Below are positions 43,001-50,209 of a stretch of DNA of 64,000 nt, one piece after another. The notes beneath the pieces were generated by a model, which did no database searches, was not told where the DNA came from, and worked only from the letters and a program-made list of their open reading frames with translations. This DNA is from Treponema sp. (GTDB lineage Bacteria > Spirochaetota > Spirochaetia > Treponematales > Treponemataceae): assembly GCA_017551545.1 (NCBI GenBank), contig JAFZLJ010000119.1, forward strand, positions 1 through 64,000, given 5' to 3'. Made by a program: the position numbers and the translations under genes. How positions within the stretch are numbered: the stretch's first letter is position 1; each line of letters begins with the position of its first letter.

Positions 43001-43154
43001 TGAGCATATTTCCTACATAGTAGAAAATGTTGTTATGCCCAGGGCCTCCCACACCAAAATCGAGGAGCTGCAACAACAGACATATAGAAAAAACTGCAGC
43101 AAGAGCAAGTAAAATTGTGCCTGTTATAATACTAGATTTATTAGACGATTTCAT
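40002..43154 (-). CDS. ftsK: DNA translocase FtsK/SpoIIIE
   Basis: Hexameric motor that clears and segregates chromosome DNA at the septum; 1050 residues. Layout: four N-terminal membrane helices (residues 8-165), a long acidic, low-complexity linker (170-590, many Asp/Glu, a Pro/Ala run near 290), the RecA-like motor (620-950; [30 protein letters not shown] Walker A; [14 protein letters not shown] Walker B; [15 protein letters not shown] motif) and a C-terminal winged-helix gamma domain (about 985-1045, [25 protein letters not shown]). Start 6 bases after a GATAAT hexamer, probably leaderless, divergent from pfk. Confidence 0.95.
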   Translation of the reverse strand: [1050 protein letters not shown]

Positions 43155-43160
43155 ATTTTA

Positions 43161-43166
43161 ATTATC
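43161..43166 (-). promoter_or_regulatory. -10-like element of a possible leaderless ftsK promoter
   Basis: GATAAT on the minus strand, 6 bases before the ATG at 43154. One mismatch to the consensus. Confidence 0.45.
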
Positions 43167-43192
43167 GTCTTTTAGAAAAATGAGTTTAGTGT

Positions 43193-43198
43193 TATAAT
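43193..43198 (+). promoter_or_regulatory. Extended -10 of a probable leaderless pfk promoter
   Basis: TGT-TATAAT with 7 bases to the ATG at 43206 and no ribosome-binding site. Confidence 0.65.
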
Positions 43199-43205
43199 TT
43201 TATTT

Positions 43206-44291
43206 ATGAAAAGGACTGAAGTTAAGACTGTTGGGATTTTAACCTCTGGAGGCGACGCTCCTGGGCTTAATGCGGCTATCAGAGCACTTTGTGTTGCTGG
43301 TAAAAATAAGTACGGAATGAAATTTATTGGTATTCGCAATGGATACCGCGGGCTTATTGATAACGATACATTCAAAATGGATAAGCTCGATTTTGATTCA
43401 CTGGTAACAGCCGGAGGAACCTGTCTTGGAACTTCGCGCGTAAAACCTTTTAAAAATCCTGTGCCTGATCCAAAAACAGGGCTGCTTCCTGTAGAAGGCA
43501 TTAAGGAAACTTTCAAAAAGAATAAGCTTGATGCTCTTGTTTGTCTTGGCGGTAACGGAACTAATACTACCGCGTCGCTTTTGTCAGAGGCAGGCTTTAA
43601 TGTAATTGGACTTCCTAAAACTATTGATAATGATATTGTTGGCACCGAAGAGTCGTTTGGATTTCAGACAGCAATTCAGGTTGCAACAGAAGGTATAGAA
43701 GCTATTCGAACAACAGCCCGAAGTCATCACCGTGTAATGGTTGTAGAAATTATGGGCCACAAAGTTGGATGGCTTGGTTTGTATGCTGGTCTTGCCGCAA
43801 ATGCAGATGCAATTCTGCTGCCGGAAATTCCTTATGATATTAGAAAGCTTGGAAAATTTATAAAGGCTAAGGTTGAAGGTGGTCAGGGTTATGCTGTGAT
43901 TGCCTGTTCAGAAGGAGCCATAAATCTTAATGAAGCTAAGCTTGGTAAAAAGGAATTTAAAAAGGCCCGCGAAAGCATGACTCAGTCTGTAGGATTCCGT
44001 GTTGCAAAAGAGCTCGAAGCAGAAACAGGAATAGAAACAAGAACTTCTGTTTTGGGTTATACTCAGCGTGGTGGAAATCCAAAGCCTTATGATATTGTTC
44101 TTGCAACAACAATTGGTGCCGCTGCAGCAGATTTTCTTGCAGAAGGACAGTTTGGCAAGTTAGTTGCAATTAATGACGGAAAAATTTCAGGCGTTCCTTT
44201 GAGCACAGTTGCCGGTGTTGTAAAAGCAATTACAGAAGAAGATCCTGTTTTGCAGACAGCAAGAGCTCTTGGAATTTGTTTTGGAGATTAG
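43206..44291 (+). CDS. 6-Phosphofructokinase, atypical phosphoryl-donor site
   Basis: Phosphorylates fructose-6-phosphate in glycolysis; 361 residues. Seen: ILTSGGDAPGLNAAIRAL, LVTAGGTCLGTSR, LVCLGGNGTNTTA (residues 111-122), IGLPKTIDNDIVGTEESFGFQTA, VEIMGHKVGWLGL, VIACSEGAI and GYTQRGGNP. Position 118, equivalent to Gly104 of the E. coli enzyme, is Gly as in ATP enzymes. Position 138, equivalent to 124, is Lys as in PPi enzymes, and Asn117 replaces the usual metal-site Asp. The donor (ATP or PPi) therefore cannot be settled from sequence. Confidence 0.9.
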   Translation: MKRTEVKTVGILTSGGDAPGLNAAIRALCVAGKNKYGMKFIGIRNGYRGLIDNDTFKMDKLDFDSLVTAGGTCLGTSRVKPFKNPVPDPKTGLLPVEGIKETFKKNKLDALVCLGGNGTNTTASLLSEAGFNVIGLPKTIDNDIVGTEESFGFQTAIQVATEGIEAIRTTARSHHRVMVVEIMGHKVGWLGLYAGLAANADAILLPEIPYDIRKLGKFIKAKVEGGQGYAVIACSEGAINLNEAKLGKKEFKKARESMTQSVGFRVAKELEAETGIETRTSVLGYTQRGGNPKPYDIVLATTIGAAAADFLAEGQFGKLVAINDGKISGVPLSTVAGVVKAITEEDPVLQTARALGICFGD

Positions 44292-44292
44292 T

Positions 44293-45213
44293 ATGGATAA
44301 GGGTGTCGCAACAGGGGTCCCTGAGCCTGTCGAAGGGTCGAAGGGTGAGCTTAAATGCCACCGTTGTGCCAGATGTAACGGCTATGGTTGTCCAGATATG
44401 CTGCCAGGACTTGGCGGCGTTATGGGCGGAGTAAATTTTCAGGCCAACTGTGCAGACTGGAAAGCACTTGCCGGTACTGTAAGCTCAGAAGCCCTTGATG
44501 CTGTAGAAGTTCTTCCTTCAAAGCTTCGCTGCGGTCCTGTTACAGGGGCTGTAGAAAACATTGGTTATGCAAACGAAGAAGACTTTTATTATCCATATTT
44601 GAAAAACGCCTATGATGCAGGCTTTGGTCTTTGTATTGGCGACGGCTGCCCTGATGAAAAACTGAAATTTGGTATTGCAGCTGTTGAAAAGATAGGTTCT
44701 AACCTCGATGCCGCCTTTTTCCTTAAGCCATATCCTCAGGAGCGACTTTTTGAACGCATAGAATGGATTGGTAAAAACGCCCGCTATATGGGAATTGATA
44801 TTGATTCCTACAACATCCTTACAATGAGAAACCTGGTAAACCTTGAACGAAAGACTGCTGCCCAGCTGGAGGAATTCCGTAAGCGTTCCGGAGTTCCTTT
44901 TGTAATTAAAGGCGTTTTTACAGATGAAGACATAGAGCTTGTAAAAGAAGTTCACCCTGATGTAGTTTATATTTCAAACCACGGTGGCCGCGTAGAAACA
45001 AGAAAAGGAAGCACAGCCGATTTTCTTGCAGCCGAAGGTCCAAAACTAAAAAAATACTGTGACCAGCTTTGGATAGACGGAGGCATACGCACCCGCCGTG
45101 ACATTCAGACAGCCCTATATTACGGTGCAGACCAGGTAATAATGGCCCGCTCCCCAATCCGCGCAACCTTTGATGACCACTATGAGGAGTTTTTAAAGGA
45201 ACTGGGATTATAA
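44293..45213 (+). CDS. FMN-dependent alpha-hydroxy-acid oxidoreductase, Cys-rich subgroup
   Basis: The 306-residue TIM-barrel flavoprotein is expected to oxidise an L-2-hydroxy acid such as lactate. Seen: FLKPYPQERL, MGIDIDSYN, FVIKGVFTDEDI (FMN-binding Lys), YISNHGGRVE (catalytic His) and LWIDGGIRTRRDIQTALYYGADQVIMARSPI (phosphate site). The N-terminus has C-x2-C-x2-C-x4-C (CHRCARCNGYGC), a mark of a clostridial/spirochaetal subgroup and a possible metal site. Residues 7-16 are encoded by an A repeat. The start overlaps the pfk end, with GGAG inside pfk, so the two are coupled. Confidence 0.85.
   Translation: MDKGVATGVPEPVEGSKGELKCHRCARCNGYGCPDMLPGLGGVMGGVNFQANCADWKALAGTVSSEALDAVEVLPSKLRCGPVTGAVENIGYANEEDFYYPYLKNAYDAGFGLCIGDGCPDEKLKFGIAAVEKIGSNLDAAFFLKPYPQERLFERIEWIGKNARYMGIDIDSYNILTMRNLVNLERKTAAQLEEFRKRSGVPFVIKGVFTDEDIELVKEVHPDVVYISNHGGRVETRKGSTADFLAAEGPKLKKYCDQLWIDGGIRTRRDIQTALYYGADQVIMARSPIRATFDDHYEEFLKELGL
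44313..44340. repeat. Repeat A unit inside the oxidoreductase gene
   Basis: Forward A unit read as VPEPVEGS immediately after the start of the protein, with a short duplication TCGAAGGG at its end. Confidence 0.88.
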
Positions 45214-45311
45214 GAATAAATGAAAAGAGAAGAGATTCTTTAATAGTTTCCATTTATCATCTTAGAAAATCCATAAAGAACCATACATTCGAACTTTTTT
45301 CTTTATATCTG

Positions 45312-45584
45312 TTGCCGGCATTGATAGCCTTAATAATTGGAATACAAATTGATTTTGCAGACACAAAGAAAACAAAGGAAGAGCTTCTTCAGGCCCAAGC
45401 CTATGTTGAACAATATTATGAACAAAACGGCTCTCTCCCCGACAAAGACGATGAAACCCTAAAAGAGCTTCATGTCAGCATATATGGCGAAGTATACGAC
45501 GAAGGCTATGATTATGAACTTCATGGCCATGGCGCAAAAATCGGCCGCGGAGATGATCATGTGTTTTTATATCCACGGCCGTAG
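45312..45584 (+). CDS. Small hypothetical membrane protein, start uncertain
   Basis: Frame of at least 90 codons. A hydrophobic segment (LPALIALIIGIQI) is followed by a soluble, charged part (KKTKEELLQAQAYVEQYYEQNG) with a pattern seen in small type-IV-pilin-like or anchored proteins. The only standard start is a TTG at 45312 without a good ribosome-binding site. The frame stays open upstream to 45210 with no ATG, GTG or TTG, so either an unusual start is used or the 5' end is damaged. Function unknown. Confidence 0.45.
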   Translation: MPALIALIIGIQIDFADTKKTKEELLQAQAYVEQYYEQNGSLPDKDDETLKELHVSIYGEVYDEGYDYELHGHGAKIGRGDDHVFLYPRP

Positions 45585-45598
45585 GGATATAGTTTAAA

Positions 45599-46846
45599 TT
45601 ACCAAATCAGTATAACACCTATGGCAGGAGTGAAACGGAATGGTGTGCCTATCGTATAGGTATTAAAACTCGAAGTTGAGGTAGTGGTACTTCCTGATAT
45701 CATTTTTGTGACGGTGCTTGAAGTGCTGTCCATCATTGGAATGGCATGGAAACTGCTTCCTAAATAAAGACCAACCGCATTATTGTTTCCGAAGAATATG
45801 TTCATACTTATATCCACGCCTACAGGAACGTAAATTATCGTGACATCGGTTTCACTTCTTATGGTATAAGGAGATATATAAGAGCTTTGTTTGAAATTAT
45901 AGGAGATTGCTCCAAAACCAACTTCGCCCAATATACGGAAACGGAATTTGTCTGATCCGAAAGTGAATCCAACTCCTGCCAGTAATTCAATGTCGTTTTT
46001 TACAAAAGCAGGATCATCACTACTCTTTTCTGGCTGCACAAATCCCATTCCATAGTCCATTCCCAGTTTGAAGGTCAATCCGTTTTTTAATGTCGGAAGC
46101 CATGCGTAGTGTGCGTCGAATGTGGAAATTTTGGTGTCCTTTTTTTCAATTACAGGGACGTCATTTATTTCAGTAACTGTATAACTGGTCTGCGGAAAAC
46201 TAAGGGCTACATTCATTATATTGAACCAGCTTTTCGAAGGGGTTGAGGTGTCTGCTGTCTCTGGCGATTGATTTTCTGCGACTTTAGTTTCTTTGACAGA
46301 ATCTTCTTCGACTTCGACAACTTTCTCTTCTGCAACCTTTACTGTTGCTATGAGTTTTGGATTCTTTTTGGCCAGTTCTGGGGTAGTGTGAAAACCTATT
46401 TGTAACACACATTTCATCACAGGTTTGCTGGTGACAACAAAAACGACCGAAGTAGAAAACTGCTCATTCTGAGATACAGGCTTTGAGAAGGTAGTATACT
46501 CTGCAAGTTCTTTATACCATCCGGCTTGTTCGCTGTCATCAATAAGTCCTATGAACATATTTTGGTCGCCCATATCGACATAATCTTTAAAGCTTCCTTC
46601 GTATATAATGGTAATTGTGTCTCCTACAATCGGATAGCGTCCAATCAGTTTCTTGATATGACGAGAGATATCGATACGTACAATTGCTTGATCGGCATAA
46701 GCGGCGCCGCCATTATTTTGCTGGAATGTTATTTTCGGAGCAATTTCAGAAAGGTTGATTGTGTAAGACAAGGGCTCCTTTTCTTTTGCATAGCTAGAAC
46801 CTGCTAGAACCAGGAAAAAAACAAAAACGGATAGTATTTTCTTCAT
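45599..46846 (-). CDS. Putative outer-membrane protein with signal peptide
   Basis: The 415-residue protein has a signal peptide (1-20, MKKILSVFVFFLVLAGSSYA). The N-terminal half (20-165) looks like a soluble beta domain. A charged Glu/Lys/Val linker follows (165-200), then a region of alternating strands (205-415) ending in IGVILIW. An aromatic last residue and amphipathic strands (GMDYGMGFVQ, RILGEVGFGAISYNF) suggest an eight-strand outer-membrane barrel. AAGGAGG precedes the ATG. Function unknown. Confidence 0.65.
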   Translation of the reverse strand: MKKILSVFVFFLVLAGSSYAKEKEPLSYTINLSEIAPKITFQQNNGGAAYADQAIVRIDISRHIKKLIGRYPIVGDTITIIYEGSFKDYVDMGDQNMFIGLIDDSEQAGWYKELAEYTTFSKPVSQNEQFSTSVVFVVTSKPVMKCVLQIGFHTTPELAKKNPKLIATVKVAEEKVVEVEEDSVKETKVAENQSPETADTSTPSKSWFNIMNVALSFPQTSYTVTEINDVPVIEKKDTKISTFDAHYAWLPTLKNGLTFKLGMDYGMGFVQPEKSSDDPAFVKNDIELLAGVGFTFGSDKFRFRILGEVGFGAISYNFKQSSYISPYTIRSETDVTIIYVPVGVDISMNIFFGNNNAVGLYLGSSFHAIPMMDSTSSTVTKMISGSTTTSTSSFNTYTIGTPFRFTPAIGVILIW

Positions 46847-46972
46847 ATAATCCTCCTTGCTGTACTGTCTTTTGTAATGATACTATCGATTTTTGATTTG
46901 TCAAGGAAATAAACATGATGAAGGATATGATCATGTGTTTTTGGATTTACACGCGAAAATACAAAAAGACCT

Positions 46973-48253
46973 TTATTCAAAAATACAACCCTCTAAAATT
47001 GAGTTCATCCAGTCCTGGGCTTCGTCGAAACAGGCATTGCAGGCATCAAGGCTTATAAGGAAGTAGATTGTTGTTTCAAGGCGGTTCAGCTTTTGGTTGA
47101 TGCGGAAGTATGCCATTCCGTCGTCGGTGGAGGCGCTGGCGGTTGCGTTGTTGTAATCTATTGGGCGTTCAAAGCTTAAGCCTGAAAATTCTGTGTAAGG
47201 AACGGCCATAACAATTGTAACACCCTTCATTCCATTTCTTACATCATTGTACAGGTTTAGGTTTTCATAAATGTAGTAATCTGCAATTATTCCGTTTATA
47301 GTTGTTCTTTTTTTCTTTATGATTTTTCCGCCGTCTCTTGTTGCAGAATTGATTGTCAAAGTATCAACATAATTTTTATCAACGTTGGTAAAGGCAAAGA
47401 TGGAAAATGTTACTCGTGTCTGAGCTGTGTCCGAAATTGGAAAAGGATCTGAACTAAAAGAAATAAAGCTCTTACCATCCTGATATCCGTTGGCTCTCAT
47501 GCCCCAATCACCGTGAACAGGAATTGAAACTCCAAGCAGCGAACTGTAAACTCTTGTTTCTTCTTCGGTCTGGTCAAAAAGCCAGGTGTCATACATATCA
47601 TAAGTTCCATCTACAGACGCAGTAGATTCATCAGAGTAAATTACTGAATACAGCATATAATCTTCGGGAGCCATTCCGGTGTACTGGCAGTAGTAGTTCA
47701 AGCCCTGTCGTGCGTGGATTCTCATGCCTGCCATATTACAGCCGTAAATGTAATCCCAAAGGAAAGGAATAACCCATTCATCTCTTTTACCAACGCCGCC
47801 TCGCATCTGAACTGCGGTTTCATATTCCGGATAAATATAGCTTGGAGATGAATTTGAATAAAAACGACCCATAATCCACCAGGTACGGTACTCTTTTGGG
47901 TAGTTGTCCTTTAAAGAACTACCATATTCTACTATCTGATCAAACGAATATTCGTCAATATTATACAAATATGTCTTTACAATAAGGCTTAAAAGACTTA
48001 TTTCGTAGTTTTGTTTGAGCGTAGAAAGGTATTCATCAAATTCTTTGAGCTCCTGGGCTACTGTTTCTTTTGATTTTTCGTAATCCCAGTTTGGAGTCCA
48101 GTGATCTGCAAAATATTCGTTTTCAAGAAACAGCTCGTATTGTGCCTTGAACTCTTTTTTTGAAGGCAGCTTGTTCTTTTTGATTGCATTAGACTGAGAA
48201 AAGGCGCTGACTGACAAAATTAAAAATACACATAAACATAATAATTTTTTCAT
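46973..48253 (-). CDS. Secreted hypothetical protein
   Basis: The 426-residue protein has a signal peptide (1-19, MKKLLCLCVFLILSVSAFS) and is probably periplasmic or surface. It has aromatic-rich helices in the first half (residues 50-240, many Tyr/Trp) and a beta-rich second half (GVSIPVHGDWGMRANGYQDG). No family recognised. Start overlaps the stop of the upstream gene (ATGA), so both are made together. Confidence 0.65.
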   Translation of the reverse strand: MKKLLCLCVFLILSVSAFSQSNAIKKNKLPSKKEFKAQYELFLENEYFADHWTPNWDYEKSKETVAQELKEFDEYLSTLKQNYEISLLSLIVKTYLYNIDEYSFDQIVEYGSSLKDNYPKEYRTWWIMGRFYSNSSPSYIYPEYETAVQMRGGVGKRDEWVIPFLWDYIYGCNMAGMRIHARQGLNYYCQYTGMAPEDYMLYSVIYSDESTASVDGTYDMYDTWLFDQTEEETRVYSSLLGVSIPVHGDWGMRANGYQDGKSFISFSSDPFPISDTAQTRVTFSIFAFTNVDKNYVDTLTINSATRDGGKIIKKKRTTINGIIADYYIYENLNLYNDVRNGMKGVTIVMAVPYTEFSGLSFERPIDYNNATASASTDDGMAYFRINQKLNRLETTIYFLISLDACNACFDEAQDWMNSILEGCIFE

Positions 48254-49215
48254 AAATCGTCTCCTAATATTTCTTTACACAAGTCATCATAAACATGTGC
48301 GTTCGGATTGTCTTTGTAGCTGTAGGTTGCTTTTGGCTGGCCGTTTTTGTACCAGGTTATTTTATAATCAATGCCGTACTTTTTCTGCAGGTGATAATAG
48401 GTCAGGGCTTCGGCAAAATCGTCCATCCAGTTTTTAGAAGCGTAGGCTGTGCAGAACGGAGATTTTGCAAGATATTCAATAAGATTTTTTCCCTGCGAAA
48501 TTGAAACCTGGCCTCCGAATCCGTAGTAGGATGCTTTTTCAAACTTTTTGTTTCTGTATTTTTTTAGCGGAGTGAACTTGTCCTGCCAAACAGAAAAAAA
48601 TACATTGCCCGGGTCGGTTACTTGAGTTGAATCATAAGTGTAAGGAGTGACATTATTTATAAAATCATAAACGTGGGCTGCTTCGTGAGTGAGGGTTTGT
48701 ACAAGGGCTATGTAATCCTGGCCGCCTTCTACTACAACCTTGTTTTTGTCATCTGTGTTTTTGAAAAGTGTGTTGTCGCGGTATGTAAGCCATTCATCCA
48801 TTGTGTGATAAAAAATGTCGGCATTAAAATAAATGATGCAGTATTCGCGGTCATCTTCGCCAAAAATGATGTCTGTCATAGCGCCGTATTCCATTCCGTC
48901 TACAAAATAGATTGCATAAACATGATTAGTGACAACATCCTTGAGTGCCTGCGGAAGGCCATTAAAATAGATGGCAAAAAGTGATTTTTCTGTATTTGAT
49001 AAGTTGTGATTTTTGTAGGTGTAAATATTGTCAAAGTCCATCAGGTAGTCTGCCGCGTTTCCTTCAAAGGGACAGATTTTTTCGAGCAGATCTGAGGAAA
49101 AGCTTCCGCCATAAAAGGAAGTGTTTTTGTACGGGAAAGCCTTTAATTCTTTTTTTGTATACGCAAAGCATGAAACAGAAAGGAAAGCAAATAAAACAAA
49201 TACTAACTTTTTCAT
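48250..49215 (-). CDS. Secreted HExxH-containing protein, possible metallopeptidase
   Basis: The 321-residue protein has a signal peptide (1-18, MKKLVFVLFAFLSVSCFA). It contains LTHEAAHVYDFINNV, an HExxH zinc-peptidase motif, and downstream acidic helices (MDDFAEALTYYHLQ) that could supply a third metal ligand. The ATG at 49215 is chosen because the signal peptide begins there and an AATAAT hexamer lies 6 bases upstream. Coupled to the following secreted protein, which could be its substrate or partner; that is inference. Confidence 0.65.
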   Translation of the reverse strand: MKKLVFVLFAFLSVSCFAYTKKELKAFPYKNTSFYGGSFSSDLLEKICPFEGNAADYLMDFDNIYTYKNHNLSNTEKSLFAIYFNGLPQALKDVVTNHVYAIYFVDGMEYGAMTDIIFGEDDREYCIIYFNADIFYHTMDEWLTYRDNTLFKNTDDKNKVVVEGGQDYIALVQTLTHEAAHVYDFINNVTPYTYDSTQVTDPGNVFFSVWQDKFTPLKKYRNKKFEKASYYGFGGQVSISQGKNLIEYLAKSPFCTAYASKNWMDDFAEALTYYHLQKKYGIDYKITWYKNGQPKATYSYKDNPNAHVYDDLCKEILGDDL

Positions 49216-49221
49216 AAGTCC

Positions 49222-49227
49222 ATTATT
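49222..49227 (-). promoter_or_regulatory. Extended -10-like element before the HExxH gene
   Basis: TGT-AATAAT on the minus strand with 6 bases to the ATG at 49215. A GGA lies 4 bases before the ATG, so a weak ribosome-binding site is an alternative. Confidence 0.45.
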
Positions 49228-49255
49228 ACACACTTTTTTAAGTATTTCTATCTTA

Positions 49256-49284
49256 TTGTTGAAACCCCCGATTTCTACTATAAT
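49256..49284 (+). promoter_or_regulatory. Promoter giving a probable leaderless pyrF mRNA
   Basis: TTGTTG at 49256-49261, 17-base spacer, TATAAT at 49279-49284, then 7 bases to the ATG at 49292. Confidence 0.65.
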
Positions 49285-49291
49285 CAGACTC

Positions 49292-50206
49292 ATGAATAAC
49301 AAACATAAAATGCAGGTTCTTCAGGAGCTTGCGGCAAAAAACGGACCTTTGTGTGTTGGGCTCGATACAGACCCTTCTTATATTCCAGAAAATATTGTTA
49401 AACAGTATGAAAGTGCGCCTGCTGCTGTACTTGAATACAATAAACAGATAATCAACCGCGTGGCTGCTGATAAAACTGCGTGCTGTTTTAAAGTTCAGAT
49501 TGCTTATTACGAGGCAATGGGACTTGAAGGCCTTAAGGTTTATTCACAGACTCTTAAGCTTGTGCGTGAAAGCGGACTGATTGCAATTTCTGATATTAAG
49601 CGCGGAGACATTGGTGCTACTTCTCAGGCTTATGCCCGTGCTCATTTTACCGGGGACTTTGAAACTGATATCATAACTATAAATCCTTACATGGGCTTTG
49701 ATACTTTGCAGCCTTATACAAAATATGCTGAACCTGAAAACGGCGGTAAGGGAGCATTTGTTCTTTTATGTACTTCGAATCCCGGAATGACTGATATTGA
49801 ACATCAGGAACTTAAAGCCGGTGGACTTTTGCTTGAACGTGTAGGTGACGAAATTGCCCGTATTGGTGCTGGTTTTGCAAAGTTTTATCCGGAGCAGACA
49901 TGTGGTATTTATGGTGCCGTTGTTGGTGCGACCCAGGTTGCCGATGCCCGATACCTTCGTGATAAATACAAGGACACTTTCTTTTTGATTCCAGGCTACG
50001 GTGCCCAGGGCGGCGATGCTGCAATTTGTAAGACACTGCTTGAGAAGGCAGGTGGAACAGTGAACTCTAGCCGCGGAATACTTTGTGCATGGAAGAAGGC
50101 GTCGGAGCTTGCTGATAAGGCACAGGCAGGAACTCTTACAATGGATGATATTGCTGGGGCTGCGGCAAAGGCGGCTTTTGATAGTAAAGAGGACTTAACG
50201 AGGTAG
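49292..50206 (+). CDS. pyrF: Orotidine 5'-phosphate decarboxylase
   Basis: Last step of UMP synthesis; 304 residues, the longer class of PyrF. Seen: GPLCVGLDTDPSY, CCFKVQIAYYEAMGLEGL, AISDIKRGDIGATSQAYARA (catalytic Lys-Asp cluster), NPYMGFDTLQPY and FLIPGYGAQGGDA. The start at 49292 matches the conserved N-terminus; upstream codons lie antisense to the HExxH gene. It is followed after 3 bases by pyrKD, so they are co-transcribed. Confidence 0.95.
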   Translation: MNNKHKMQVLQELAAKNGPLCVGLDTDPSYIPENIVKQYESAPAAVLEYNKQIINRVAADKTACCFKVQIAYYEAMGLEGLKVYSQTLKLVRESGLIAISDIKRGDIGATSQAYARAHFTGDFETDIITINPYMGFDTLQPYTKYAEPENGGKGAFVLLCTSNPGMTDIEHQELKAGGLLLERVGDEIARIGAGFAKFYPEQTCGIYGAVVGATQVADARYLRDKYKDTFFLIPGYGAQGGDAAICKTLLEKAGGTVNSSRGILCAWKKASELADKAQAGTLTMDDIAGAAAKAAFDSKEDLTR

Positions 50207-50209
50207 TTT

